Part shown: positions 1 to 8,124 of the stretch, piece by piece
How the letters are laid out: each line of letters begins with the position of its first letter
Numbering within the stretch: position 1 is the stretch's first letter
Source of the DNA: Verrucomicrobiales bacterium
GTDB lineage: Bacteria > Verrucomicrobiota > Verrucomicrobiia > Verrucomicrobiales > Verrucomicrobiaceae
Assembly (NCBI GenBank): GCA_003506995.1
Contig: DNXB01000581.1
Coordinates: 4,247-23,258 of the forward strand
DNA length: 19,012 nt
Direction of reading: 5' to 3'
Notes under the pieces: generated by a model
What the model was told of the DNA's origin: nothing
The model's input: the letters and a program-made list of their open reading frames with translations, nothing else
Database searches by the model: none
Made by a program: the position numbers and the translations under genes

Positions 1-1
1 G

Positions 2-241
2 CCGCACGCGAGGCCGCCGCGCGCGCACCAGAAGTTGTCCCGACTCGATGCCCTGCGCGCCATCACCACCTGGGCCGCATGGCTGAGCTTTGATGAGAAA
101 AAGCTCGGCTCATTGGAAAAAGGCAAGCTGGCCGACTTTGTCGTGATTGATCGCGACTACCTGACTTGCGCCGAGGACGAGATCAAAGCCATCAAGCCCG
201 TGCGAACGGTGCTGGGTGGGAGGACGGTGTTCAGGCGCTGA
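2..241 (+). CDS. Amidohydrolase, C-terminal fragment (YtcJ-like, Amidohydro_3 type)
   Basis: This is the 3' end of a gene that begins before the window; about 79 codons are visible before the TGA stop. The readable part has the closing signature of metal-dependent amidohydrolases: a helix with ALRAITTWAA, then GSLEKGKLADFVVIDRD, then a short strand ending VRTVLGGRTVF. This pattern, with DEIKAIKPVRTVLGG, is typical of the YtcJ-like group that hydrolyses amide or imide bonds in the cytoplasm or periplasm. The metal-binding histidines of the barrel would be upstream and cannot be checked, so the substrate is unknown. The gene runs tail to tail with the Uma2 gene, with six bases between the two stops, and has no visible link to the lipid or metal genes. 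Confidence 0.8.
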   Translation, partial: PHARPPRAHQKLSRLDALRAITTWAAWLSFDEKKLGSLEKGKLADFVVIDRDYLTCAEDEIKAIKPVRTVLGGRTVFRR

Positions 242-247
242 ATGGCC

Positions 248-811
248 TCAAGCCAGCAACGTTTCCAACTGCAAAGCAAATGCCGGAAAGATGCTGCTGC
301 GGACTTCATGGTCGGCGGCAAACGATGTCTGTCTGGCGTAACCGTCAGCGCCGGGCTCATGATGCAGGAGGATCGAGCGGTTTTCCGGATCAATGAGCCA
401 GTATTCCTTCACCCCCGCCGCAGCATAAATCGCAGCCTTGCTGAGATCGCGCTGGAGCGTGCTGATGGCGATCTCGATGACCAGTTCGGCAGAAGTGGGG
501 TGTGCATGCTCGTAATCTTCGATCGTGCCGGCAAAAACCGCCACGTCAGGTTCCGGCTCGGAGCGGGAACAAGTGATCGGACACTCACGATCCACAAAAA
601 AACCAGGTGGCAGCAGGCTTTCCAGCAAGCGTTGCAATTTGCGGGCGAGGAATTGGTGCAGCGGTGATTTGGCCATTTTTTTGAAAAGCACTCCTTCCAG
701 CAGCTCCACGTCCTCGCCGATGAGGCCGAGTCGCCCGGCCTCATGGTAAAACTCCACGCTGACGGGAAACACCGTCTGCCGCGCTTCGTGGGTATCGAGG
801 ATGCTGATCAC
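248..811 (-). CDS. Uma2 family (DUF820) putative restriction endonuclease-like protein, copy A
   Basis: The 187-residue product is a Uma2/DUF820 protein, a PD-(D/E)xK nuclease-fold family that is often present in many copies in cyanobacteria and Planctomycetes-Verrucomicrobia and has no settled function. Visible core motifs are SEPEPDVAVF (Asp89), ELVIEIAIST (Glu113), Lys125 and the signature AAGVKEYWLID at about 131-141. I chose the GTG at 811 because the paralogue at 4316-4876 starts at the matching position. A longer reading from 889 would overlap the kinase gene and adds residues with no counterpart in the paralogue. The gene lies about 50 bases after the sensor kinase on the same strand and could be its third operon gene. 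Hand alignment to copy B gives about 116 identities in 186 positions. Confidence 0.85.
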   Translation of the reverse strand: MISILDTHEARQTVFPVSVEFYHEAGRLGLIGEDVELLEGVLFKKMAKSPLHQFLARKLQRLLESLLPPGFFVDRECPITCSRSEPEPDVAVFAGTIEDYEHAHPTSAELVIEIAISTLQRDLSKAAIYAAAGVKEYWLIDPENRSILLHHEPGADGYARQTSFAADHEVRSSIFPAFALQLETLLA

Positions 812-861
812 AGGCTGAGTGTAGCTGCCAGGCCGGGGCCGCGCAAAACATTCCTGCCACC

Positions 862-2253
862 TCACACCGAGCAGGGCAGGTCGATCCAAAACTCCGCTCC
901 GCCTTCGTCGCGATTGCGGCAGCCGGTTTGGCCGCCATGAGCGGTGGCGATGGCGCGCACGAGGCTGAGGCCGAGGCCCATGCCGGGCGTGTTGGCACTG
1001 GCGGCGCTGCCACGGGTGAAACGCTGCCAGATCTTCGTCAAATCAGTCGCGCTGAGGCCGGGACCAGTGTCGCGCACGAGGATGCGGTTCTGATCGTCCG
1101 TCGTGGAAAGCGCGAGCGTGACAGCGCCGCCGTGTGGCGTGTAAGCGAATGCATTGTCGAGCAGGTTGGCGACGGCCTGATTGATGCGCTGGCGGTCGAG
1201 GGGTGCCAGCCGCGATTCAGGAGCTTGGAGCATGAATTGCAGACCACGTTCGTCAGCAGCGGCCTTGTAGAGGTCGTGCAAATCGGTCAGCAGCTCACGC
1301 AAGTCGATGGTTTCGAGGTGGAGCTTGAGCGCTTTGTGCTCGCCAGCCCGCGTGGTGAGGATGGTCTGCACGAGGTCGGCGGCACGGTCGATCTCCTCCA
1401 TGCCGCGCGCGGCGGCCTCGCGTGCGGCGGCGTTTTCGCTGTGGTCGTGGTGGATTTCCAGATTGCCACGGATGCGGGCCAGCGGTGTGCGCAGCTCGTG
1501 CGCGAGGTTGTCGTTGGCGCTTTGCAGCTCGGTGGTGAGCGCGTCGATACGGTCGAGGCCAGCATTGAACGCGGAAGCGAAGGCTTGCAGCTCAGGCACG
1601 GCGTCCGGTGCCACAAGGCGGGCGTCCGTGCTGCCTTCGGCGAGCTTGTGCGTGCTTTTCATCATGTCCTGCACCGGCCTCAGCACATGCCGGACGAACC
1701 ACCACAGTGGCAGCAGCATGAACGCGGTGGAGGCAAGACCGGCGAGCCAGAGGTCATCGCGAATATGCTCCACATAGGCCCGATCCTCCGCGTCGGTGCG
1801 CCCAAACCAGAGGATGTTGCCATCGTTCAGCACCTGGCAGCCTGCGAGGAGCTGCTGCTCACGCCGGTCATGTTCGACGGTGATGAGCAGCGTCTGCGAA
1901 GCCTGCAAGTTCGCGGGGGCGTTGTCTGGCCAGCGATAGCCAGCCACAGCGACCGGGATTTGCTCAAACAGCACGCGACCGTCAGAACTGGTGATGCGCA
2001 CGGCTTGATCGTTCTCATGACCGCCTGCGGCGAAGACATCTTTGATCTCCTTCAAACCGTTGCGGTTGTAGAGCACGGCGTACTCGCCCAAATCGTCGAG
2101 CACCACGGCGCGGGCGATGCTGCTGAGGTTCTGCTTCATCGCCCAGCCTGCCACCGTGATGCACAGCGTGGTGCTGCAGGCCATGAGAACGGCCAGCAGC
2201 AATCCCAGCCGCCAGGTGGACGGCATGCGTTCAGGAAAGAGCTTGGAGAACAT
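862..2253 (-). CDS. Two-component sensor histidine kinase (CusS/CzcS-like layout)
   Basis: The 463-residue protein has the standard membrane kinase layout. A first transmembrane helix lies at about 14-36, a periplasmic sensor region of about 130 residues follows, and a second helix is at about 168-188. Next come a HAMP linker and the H-box NLAHELRTPLARIRG with phospho-acceptor His252. The ATP-binding part has the N-box NLLDNAFAYTP (around 363-373), the G1 box DTGPG (395-399) and the G2 box GMGLGLS (424-430). All catalytic motifs are intact. Its start overlaps the end of the regulator gene by 23 bases, so the pair is probably translationally coupled. The signal is not readable from the sensor region. 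Metal sensing is inferred only from the divergent efflux genes; envelope stress or a lipid signal is equally possible. Confidence 0.93.
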   Translation of the reverse strand: MFSKLFPERMPSTWRLGLLLAVLMACSTTLCITVAGWAMKQNLSSIARAVVLDDLGEYAVLYNRNGLKEIKDVFAAGGHENDQAVRITSSDGRVLFEQIPVAVAGYRWPDNAPANLQASQTLLITVEHDRREQQLLAGCQVLNDGNILWFGRTDAEDRAYVEHIRDDLWLAGLASTAFMLLPLWWFVRHVLRPVQDMMKSTHKLAEGSTDARLVAPDAVPELQAFASAFNAGLDRIDALTTELQSANDNLAHELRTPLARIRGNLEIHHDHSENAAAREAAARGMEEIDRAADLVQTILTTRAGEHKALKLHLETIDLRELLTDLHDLYKAAADERGLQFMLQAPESRLAPLDRQRINQAVANLLDNAFAYTPHGGAVTLALSTTDDQNRILVRDTGPGLSATDLTKIWQRFTRGSAASANTPGMGLGLSLVRAIATAHGGQTGCRNRDEGGAEFWIDLPCSV

Positions 2254-2911
2254 AGCCTTTGCCGCGGACGGTTTGCAGGTGGGATGGCTGGCCGGGCGCG
2301 TCGATCTTCCGGCGCAGGCGGCAGATCATGGCATCCACGACATTCGTGCCGGGATCAAACTGGATGTCCCAGACTTTTTCGAGCAGGAATTTTTTGGTGA
2401 GAATGCGGCCTTCATTCGCCAGCATCACCTCCAGCAGCGTCCATTCGCGCGGCTGCAGCTCCACCATTTCATCCCCGCAGTGCAGACGACGTTTGATCGG
2501 ATCAAGGGTCCACTTCCCGACATTGCGGGAGGGCGGCACCAGCGGCGTGATGCCACTGCGGCGTTGCAGCGCCTCCAGTCGCGCCAGCAGCTCCTCCAGG
2601 GCGAAAGGTTTGGTCACATAATCATCGCCGCCAGCTTTCAACCCGCGCACACGGTCAGTGACATTGTCACGCGCGGTGAGAAACAACACTGGCAGGCCAA
2701 AGCCACGCGCGCGCATCTGCTCCACGACCGTGAACCCGTCCATGTCCGGCAGGCCAACATCGAGGATCACCGCGTCAAAGGCCTCTTTCCCCAGGACCAT
2801 AAGCGCCTGACCGCCACGCTCACACCAAGCGCAGGTGTGTCCCGCTTCGCGCAACCAGATGTCAGTCTGGCGGGCGAGCTCGGTGTCATCTTCAACAAGC
2901 AGGAGGTGCAT
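2231..2911 (-). CDS. OmpR/PhoB-family response regulator (CusR/CopR-like)
   Basis: The 226-residue protein has an N-terminal receiver domain with acidic pair Asp8-Asp9, phospho-acceptor Asp51 in VILDVGLPDMDG, Thr79 and Lys101 (TKPF). It is followed by a winged-helix DNA-binding domain ending in NVVDAMICRLRRKID and VRGKGYVLQ. The length is usual for CusR/CopR-type regulators. I chose the ATG at 2911 because MHLLLVEDD is the canonical receiver start; an upstream in-frame start at 2977 would add 22 residues without domain match. It is cotranscribed with the kinase and divergent from the outer-membrane factor gene across 111 bases, which suggests that it controls that promoter. Transcription of the rest of the locus may also depend on it, but no operator is recognisable. 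Confidence 0.93.
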   Translation of the reverse strand: MHLLLVEDDTELARQTDIWLREAGHTCAWCERGGQALMVLGKEAFDAVILDVGLPDMDGFTVVEQMRARGFGLPVLFLTARDNVTDRVRGLKAGGDDYVTKPFALEELLARLEALQRRSGITPLVPPSRNVGKWTLDPIKRRLHCGDEMVELQPREWTLLEVMLANEGRILTKKFLLEKVWDIQFDPGTNVVDAMICRLRRKIDAPGQPSHLQTVRGKGYVLQALS

Positions 2912-3022
2912 GGCGTTCGTGAGAGCATGTTGCACGGCCTTGACGCGGCGGCATCTGATTTGGCCTTTCATTACCAAACGATAACGTGACCCTCATCCGG
3001 GCCTGTGGCGAAGTGCGCCACC
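2912..3022. promoter_or_regulatory. Divergent intergenic region between regulator and outer-membrane factor
   Basis: This 111-base gap separates the oppositely transcribed response regulator and efflux genes, so it must hold promoters for both unless they are internal to coding sequence. It is locally AT-richer around 2960-2985 (TTTCATTACCAAACGATAACG). No convincing paired -35/-10 boxes, Cus/Cop-type box or Shine-Dalgarno sequence is obvious to me. A short inverted repeat abuts the downstream start and is listed separately. Confidence 0.4.
3005..3021. repeat. Inverted repeat directly before the outer-membrane factor start
   Basis: GTGGCG and CGCCAC are perfect 6-base inverted arms separated by AAGTG and end one base before the ATG at 3023. 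In RNA this would be a small hairpin over the place where a ribosome binding site is expected; in DNA it could be an operator half-site pair. It may also be chance in GC-rich DNA. Confidence 0.35.
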
Positions 3023-4306
3023 ATGAAAACCCCCACGCGCACTCCCTGGCTGCCTCTCGGCATCACGCTGCTCACCGCCATTCTCTCGGCCACCGTCCAG
3101 GCCGGTCCTGCGGTCACCAGCAGCGACCTCGTCGCTGAAGCCCTCCAAAAAAATCCCGAAGTCCGCTTTTACGAGGCGGAGATCGCCGCCGCTCGCGGTG
3201 GTCGTCAAACTGCCGGTCAGCTCGCCAATCCAGAGCTCAGCACCGAACTCGGCGGCATGAGCTTGGCGCAGCAAAAGGAAGGCCTCGTGTGGCGTGCGAG
3301 CATTTTGCAGGTCTTCGACTTCCCAGGCCGCATGTCGTTGCGGAAAGCCATTGCGGATCGCGACATCACGCTGGCCGAGCTGGGCTTGCAGCAGTTCAAA
3401 TCGCAGCTCGCCAACGAAGTGCGTGCCCGCGCGGGTGATGTGATCTTGCTGAAGCGCAAAGAAGACGCCGCACGCTCCGTGCGTGAGCGTCTCGAATCGC
3501 TCATCGAAGTGCTCGTGCAACGCGACACCGGCTCCGTCAGCGCCTTGCTCGAACGCCGCATCCTGGAGACCACGCTGCTCACCAGCGACCGCACGTTGAC
3601 CGATGCATCGAAGCAAGTTCGCCAGGCGATCGCCACACTCGCCGTGCTCTGCGGACGCGGCCCCGATCAGCCGATTCAGCTCAGTGGCGTGTTCACCTCG
3701 CTCCCCACCGTGCCGCATCTGGAATCCCTCAAGCAGCAGGCCGCGCAATCGAACTTCGACCTTCAGCAAAAACGTCTCAACGTCGCCAAGCAGGGCCTCA
3801 AGATCGACCTCAGCAAATCCGACCGTTGGGGAAACATCACCTTCGGCCCCTACATGGCCGGACAGCACGCTGGTGGCACGCAAATCGAAGGCGGTTTCGT
3901 GGTTTCCATTCCGCTGCCGCTTTGGAACAAGAACAAAGGCAACATCGCCGCTGAGGAAGCCCGCACCCAGCAGGCTGAAGCGCTGTTGCTGGCCACGCTG
4001 CGTGATTTGGAGCGCGATCTTGCCGTGGCGCGTTCGGCTTATCTTTCTGAACTCGACGCTCTCTCTCGCTGGCGTCCTGAGAGTGAAAAACAGTTCAGCG
4101 ATGCCGCCGCCGAAGCAGATCGTCACTACCGCCTCGGCGCCGTGCCTGCCGCGACCTATGTCGAAATGCAGCGCGGTTATCTCGACGCCATGGACTCGCT
4201 CATCGAGTCCCGCCGCAACGCCTGGAAGCACCGCATGGAGATCGAGCGCCTCACCGGCACCGCTCTCACAGGCGAGTCCGTCACACCCAGAATCACCAAC
4301 CGCTGA
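3023..4306 (+). CDS. TolC/CzcC-type outer-membrane efflux protein
   Basis: The 427-residue protein begins with a signal peptide (about 1-27, ending ATVQA before GPA). It then shows the outer-membrane efflux family pattern: LVAEALQKNPEVRFYEAEIAAARGGRQTAGQLANPEL, long alpha-helical stretches, and a second repeat near the C-terminus with ERDLAVARSAYLSELDALSRW. Such proteins form the trimeric outer-membrane channel of tripartite RND pumps. The NPEL motif and the neighbouring CzcA-type pump favour a CzcC-like role in metal export. There is no lipobox cysteine after the signal peptide, so it is probably not a lipoprotein. I chose the ATG at 3023; an upstream GTG at 3005 would place extra residues before the signal peptide. 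A Uma2 gene faces it 9 bases downstream. Confidence 0.88.
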   Translation: MKTPTRTPWLPLGITLLTAILSATVQAGPAVTSSDLVAEALQKNPEVRFYEAEIAAARGGRQTAGQLANPELSTELGGMSLAQQKEGLVWRASILQVFDFPGRMSLRKAIADRDITLAELGLQQFKSQLANEVRARAGDVILLKRKEDAARSVRERLESLIEVLVQRDTGSVSALLERRILETTLLTSDRTLTDASKQVRQAIATLAVLCGRGPDQPIQLSGVFTSLPTVPHLESLKQQAAQSNFDLQQKRLNVAKQGLKIDLSKSDRWGNITFGPYMAGQHAGGTQIEGGFVVSIPLPLWNKNKGNIAAEEARTQQAEALLLATLRDLERDLAVARSAYLSELDALSRWRPESEKQFSDAAAEADRHYRLGAVPAATYVEMQRGYLDAMDSLIESRRNAWKHRMEIERLTGTALTGESVTPRITNR

Positions 4307-4315
4307 GCCATGATC

Positions 4316-4876
4316 TCACTTCATCAGATCCGCCAGCGTCACGCTGAAAGTAGGAATGATCGTGCTTGTCGCCTGTTCACGACTCGCAAAGCTGCGGCAC
4401 TTGGCGTAGCCAGCAGTGCCAGGCTCGGTGTAGAGGCTGATCACACCCGCCTCGGGCTCCACCAGCCAGTATTCCTTCACACCGGCTTCCGCGTAGATGC
4501 CCGCCTTGCTGCGATCACGCTGCTGCGTGTTGATGGCGATCTCGATCACCAGCTCCGCCGTCGTCGGATGCTTCAAACGAAAGTCCGTCCAGTCCCCGGC
4601 AAACACGGCGAGATCAGGCTCCGGCTCGGAGCTGCGGCAGGTGATCGGGCGCTCTTTTTCAACAAACATCCCAGCGCCACAGGCTGCTTCGAGAAGCCTG
4701 CGGAGACATGCGATGAACCATTCGTGGAGTGGGGACTTGGGCATTTTTTTGAAAATCACACCGTCCAGCAGTTCCACGTCTTCCCCGATCATGCCCAGCC
4801 TGCCCGCCTCGTGGTAAAACTCCACGCTTACCGGGAACACGGTCTGCCTCTCCTCGGGGGTATCAAGCACGGTCAT
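4316..4876 (-). CDS. Uma2 family (DUF820) putative restriction endonuclease-like protein, copy B
   Basis: The 186-residue product is a close paralogue of copy A, with about 62% identical residues by hand alignment and no gaps needed. It keeps the same PD-(D/E)xK-like core: SEPEPDLAVF (Asp88), ELVIEIAINT (Glu112), Lys124 and EAGVKEYWLVE. The most conserved block is the N-terminal stretch QTVFPVSVEFYHEAGRLG, shared exactly by the two copies. I chose the ATG at 4876 (MTVLDTPEE); an alternative at 4891 adds five residues. The gene is antisense to the surrounding efflux genes and sits between the outer-membrane factor and the RND pump, where an adaptor gene is usual. A cytoplasmic nuclease-fold function is known for the family fold only; its role here is unknown. 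Confidence 0.87.
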   Translation of the reverse strand: MTVLDTPEERQTVFPVSVEFYHEAGRLGMIGEDVELLDGVIFKKMPKSPLHEWFIACLRRLLEAACGAGMFVEKERPITCRSSEPEPDLAVFAGDWTDFRLKHPTTAELVIEIAINTQQRDRSKAGIYAEAGVKEYWLVEPEAGVISLYTEPGTAGYAKCRSFASREQATSTIIPTFSVTLADLMK

Positions 4877-4935
4877 GGTTCCAGCATACACAGCCGCGCG
4901 GTTTCACGCAATCACAGACACACACCTTCCCAGCC
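4877..4935. promoter_or_regulatory. Short divergent gap upstream of the CzcA-type operon
   Basis: Only 59 bases separate the start of Uma2 copy B from the start of the RND pump. Because copy B is antisense, a promoter for the eight-gene operon should lie here or inside copy B, unless transcription reads through from the outer-membrane factor gene. I see no clear promoter boxes or Shine-Dalgarno sequence. Confidence 0.3.
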
Positions 4936-7900
4936 ATGATCAACGCCATCCTCGATTTCTCGCTCAGGAACCGCTTCCTGGTCATCATGGGCTCGCTGCT
5001 GCTGCTCGCAGCCGGTGTTTTCTCCGCCATGCACCTGCCGGTGGACGCGGTGCCGGACATCACCAACACGCAGGTGCAGATCAACACCGCCGTGCCCGGC
5101 CTCGCGCCGGAGGAGACGGAAAAACTCGTCACCTACCCGCTGGAACTCGCGCTCGCGGGCATCCAGGGCGTGGAGGAATTCCGCTCGCTCACGAAGTCCG
5201 GTCTCTCGCAGGTCACGCTCGTGTTTCGCGACGGGTTCGACCTGTTTCGTGCGCGCCAGCTCGTGAGTGAACGTCTCGTGCAGGTCGATCTGCCCGCCGG
5301 ACTCAGCCCGCAGATGTCGCCCATCAGCACAGGCCTCGGCGAGATCGTTTATTACACACTCGACTACAAAAAGGACGCCCCGCAGTGCAAGCAAACGCGC
5401 GAGCGCCAGCTCATGGACCTGCGTGAGGCGCACGACTACATCGTGAAGCCGTTTTTGCGCACGGTTCCTGGCGTCGCGGAGGTGAACAGCAGCGGCGGCT
5501 ACGAACGCCAGCTCGTCATCCTGCCCAAACCCGAGTCGCTGGTGAACGCAGGCATGACCTTCGGCGAACTGGCCGAGATCATCGGCCAAAACGTCGATAA
5601 TGCCGGCGGCGGCGTCATCGAGCGCGGCAATGACCGCGTGCTGATCCGTGGCGTGAGCAAAGTCACGAGCGCGGAGGACATCGCGAACCTTCCCGTCAAA
5701 TTCGCCGCAGGCATCGAGCCGCTGCGCGTGAAGGATCTCGCGGAAGTCGGCATCGGCAGCAATGTGCGCACCGGTTGCGCCGTCGAAAACGGCGAGGAAG
5801 CCGTGCTTGGCACCGTGATGATGCTCGTCGGTGAAAACAGCCGCATCATCAGCAAGCGCGTCGAAGAAAAGCTTGGCGAGCTGCAAAAGAAGCTGCCCGC
5901 CAGCCTCGAAATCCGCATCCAGTATGCCCGCAGCGAGGTTGTGGACCGCACCATCGACACCGTGAAGCACAATCTCTTTGAAGGAGCCATCCTCGTCATC
6001 GTGGTGCTGCTCGTTCTGCTCGGAAACTGGCGTGCGGCGCTCATCGTGGCGCTCGCCATCCCGCTTTCGTTCTTGTTCGCGCTCATCGGTATGACCTTCG
6101 GCGGTGTGTCGGGAAACCTGATGTCACTCGGTGCCGTGGACTTCGGCCTCATCATCGACGGCGCTGTCGTGATGGTCGAAAACATCGTCCGTGTGCTCGG
6201 CGAGAAGCAGCACGAGCTGGGACGCAAACTCACCGCCAAGGAGCGCATGAACGCCGTGCATGAGGCCGGGCAGCAAGTTGGCAGCCCGATGTTCTTCGGC
6301 GTGCTCATCATCACACTCGTCTATCTGCCCATCCTCGCGCTCACCGGCATTGAGGGGAAAATGTTCCACCCCATGGCGATCACCGTCATGCTGGCACTCG
6401 GCGGCGCTTTGATTCTCGCGCTCACCTTGATGCCCGCGCTCTGCTCCCTGCTGCTGCGTGGCAACATCAGCGAGAAGGACAACTTCCTCATGCGCTGGGC
6501 CAAGGCGGCCTACGCGCCGTCTTTGAGCATCGCCTGGAAGTCACGCTGGGGCGTGGTCGGTGGCGTCGCGGTGCTTCTGATCGGCACGGTGATGCTGTTT
6601 ATGAGTTTGAAGCAGGAATTCGTGCCCACGCTCAATGAAGGCTCCTGGACCGCCATGGTGTATCAACCTGCGAACACCAGCCTCAAGACCTCGCTGAACC
6701 GCTGCATCAAGACGCAGAAGTATCTAATCGAAAAAGTTCCCGAAGTGACCCGCACCTTCGCCCGCGTCGGCACCAGCGAGGTGGCGACAGATCCCATGTC
6801 TCCCGGCGAGTACGACCTCTACGTCTTTTACAAGCCGCAGTCCGAATGGCGTCGAGAAAACGGCAAACCGGTGACTCGCGACCGCCTGGCCGAGCTGGTG
6901 CGCGAAGAACTCGCCAAGGAGGTGCCTGAGCAGGATTACGACTTCGCGCAGCCGATCCAGATGCGTTTCAACGAGATGCTCGAAGGCTCCCGCGCCGACC
7001 TGGCCGTGCGCATCTTTGGCGATGACTACGACACGATGGAAAAGATCGCCGGTGAGGTCAAAACGATCCTCGAAGGCATCGACGGCACGGACAACGCCGA
7101 GTTCGAAAGCCAGGGCCGCGTGCCGGTGCTCGAAATCCGCGTGGATCGAGCCGCCATGCTCAAATACAACGTCGAAGCCGCCGAAGTGAACGCCGCCATC
7201 ACCACCGCGATGGCCGGACACACCGCCGGCATGCTCATGGAGAACAACCGCCGCCGCGCCATCGTCGTGCGCCTGCCAGAGTCACTGCGCAACAACCCCG
7301 AGGTCATGAAAGCCCTGCCGGTGCGCACTCAGGACGGCGGTCTCATCACCTTGGGCCGCCTCGCCGACTTCGTGGAAGTGCCGCAGGTCGATGCGATTGG
7401 CCGTGAGGACGGGCATCGCCGTGTCGGCCTCAATGTCGATCTCGCCGGCGGAACCGATTCCGAAGCCTACGTCAACGCCGCCCGCGAAAAGATCGCCGCG
7501 AGCATCCAGATGCCCGAAGGCTACCGCGTCGATTTCGGCGGCCAGTTTGAGCATCTGCAAGAAGCCCGCGCACGGCTCATGATCGTCGTGCCGCTCGCGC
7601 TCGTGCTCATCTTTGTGCTCATCCACGCCACATTCAAAAGTGTCACGCAGACGCTCATCATCTACACCGGCATCCCGCTCGCCATCACTGGTGGCGTGCT
7701 CGCCCTGTGGATGCGCGACCTGCCTTTCAGCATCAGCGCCGCCATCGGCTTCATCGCGCTGTGCGGCGTGGCCGTGCTGAACGGTGTGGTTCTCATCAGT
7801 TGCTTCAACCAGCTCCGCAACGAAGGCCGCGATGCCGAGCAGGCCGTCACCGAAGGCAGTCTGCAACGTCTGCGCCCTGTTTTGATGACCGCGATGGTCG

Positions 7901-8124
7901 CCAGCCTCGGCTTCATCCCCATGGCCATCAGCGAAGGCGCTGGCGCTGAAGTCCAGCGCCCGCTCGCCACCGTCGTCATCGGCGGGATCGTCAGCAGCAC
8001 CTTCCTCACGCTGTTCCTGCTGCCAGTGCTGTACCGCTGGCTCCTCGGACGCCCCCAAAGACAACACGATCCTGCGCACTGCGACGACGCCCAGATGATT
8101 CCCAACATCCAACCCGCGATATGA
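4936..8124 (+). CDS. Heavy-metal efflux RND permease, CzcA-like
   Basis: The 1062-residue protein is a full-length inner-membrane RND proton antiporter of the heavy-metal (HME) class. It has the first helix near the N-terminus, NTQVQINTAVPGLAPEETEKLVTYPLE, a complete porter domain, and the helix-4 motif DFGLIIDGAVVMVEN with Asp402, Asp408 and Glu415. It ends with a second porter half and helices 8-12 (SISAAIGFIALCGVAVLNGVVLIS). The D-D-E helix-4 pattern is the one described for pumps of divalent ions such as Zn, Co, Cd or Ni, rather than the Cu/Ag CusA pattern. That is family knowledge; the actual ion is inferred. A tail after the last helix contains HDPAHCDD. The stop overlaps the next start by ATGA. 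No adaptor protein gene is adjacent. Confidence 0.93.
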   Translation: MINAILDFSLRNRFLVIMGSLLLLAAGVFSAMHLPVDAVPDITNTQVQINTAVPGLAPEETEKLVTYPLELALAGIQGVEEFRSLTKSGLSQVTLVFRDGFDLFRARQLVSERLVQVDLPAGLSPQMSPISTGLGEIVYYTLDYKKDAPQCKQTRERQLMDLREAHDYIVKPFLRTVPGVAEVNSSGGYERQLVILPKPESLVNAGMTFGELAEIIGQNVDNAGGGVIERGNDRVLIRGVSKVTSAEDIANLPVKFAAGIEPLRVKDLAEVGIGSNVRTGCAVENGEEAVLGTVMMLVGENSRIISKRVEEKLGELQKKLPASLEIRIQYARSEVVDRTIDTVKHNLFEGAILVIVVLLVLLGNWRAALIVALAIPLSFLFALIGMTFGGVSGNLMSLGAVDFGLIIDGAVVMVENIVRVLGEKQHELGRKLTAKERMNAVHEAGQQVGSPMFFGVLIITLVYLPILALTGIEGKMFHPMAITVMLALGGALILALTLMPALCSLLLRGNISEKDNFLMRWAKAAYAPSLSIAWKSRWGVVGGVAVLLIGTVMLFMSLKQEFVPTLNEGSWTAMVYQPANTSLKTSLNRCIKTQKYLIEKVPEVTRTFARVGTSEVATDPMSPGEYDLYVFYKPQSEWRRENGKPVTRDRLAELVREELAKEVPEQDYDFAQPIQMRFNEMLEGSRADLAVRIFGDDYDTMEKIAGEVKTILEGIDGTDNAEFESQGRVPVLEIRVDRAAMLKYNVEAAEVNAAITTAMAGHTAGMLMENNRRRAIVVRLPESLRNNPEVMKALPVRTQDGGLITLGRLADFVEVPQVDAIGREDGHRRVGLNVDLAGGTDSEAYVNAAREKIAASIQMPEGYRVDFGGQFEHLQEARARLMIVVPLALVLIFVLIHATFKSVTQTLIIYTGIPLAITGGVLALWMRDLPFSISAAIGFIALCGVAVLNGVVLISCFNQLRNEGRDAEQAVTEGSLQRLRPVLMTAMVASLGFIPMAISEGAGAEVQRPLATVVIGGIVSSTFLTLFLLPVLYRWLLGRPQRQHDPAHCDDAQMIPNIQPAI

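Noticed and set aside
928..2400. Open frame of 490 codons on the plus strand opposite the sensor kinase
   Set aside because: The minus strand carries a complete histidine kinase with all motifs; the plus-strand translation shows no family features.
2993..4231. Open frame of 412 codons on the minus strand opposite the outer-membrane factor
   Set aside because: The plus strand has a signal peptide and TolC-family pattern; the minus translation is a composition-driven shadow.
4936..8124. Assignment of the pump as copper/silver CusA
   Set aside because: The helix-4 motif DFG...DG...EN with Asp402, Asp408 and Glu415 matches the divalent-metal CzcA-type pattern better than the monovalent CusA pattern; the ion remains unproven.
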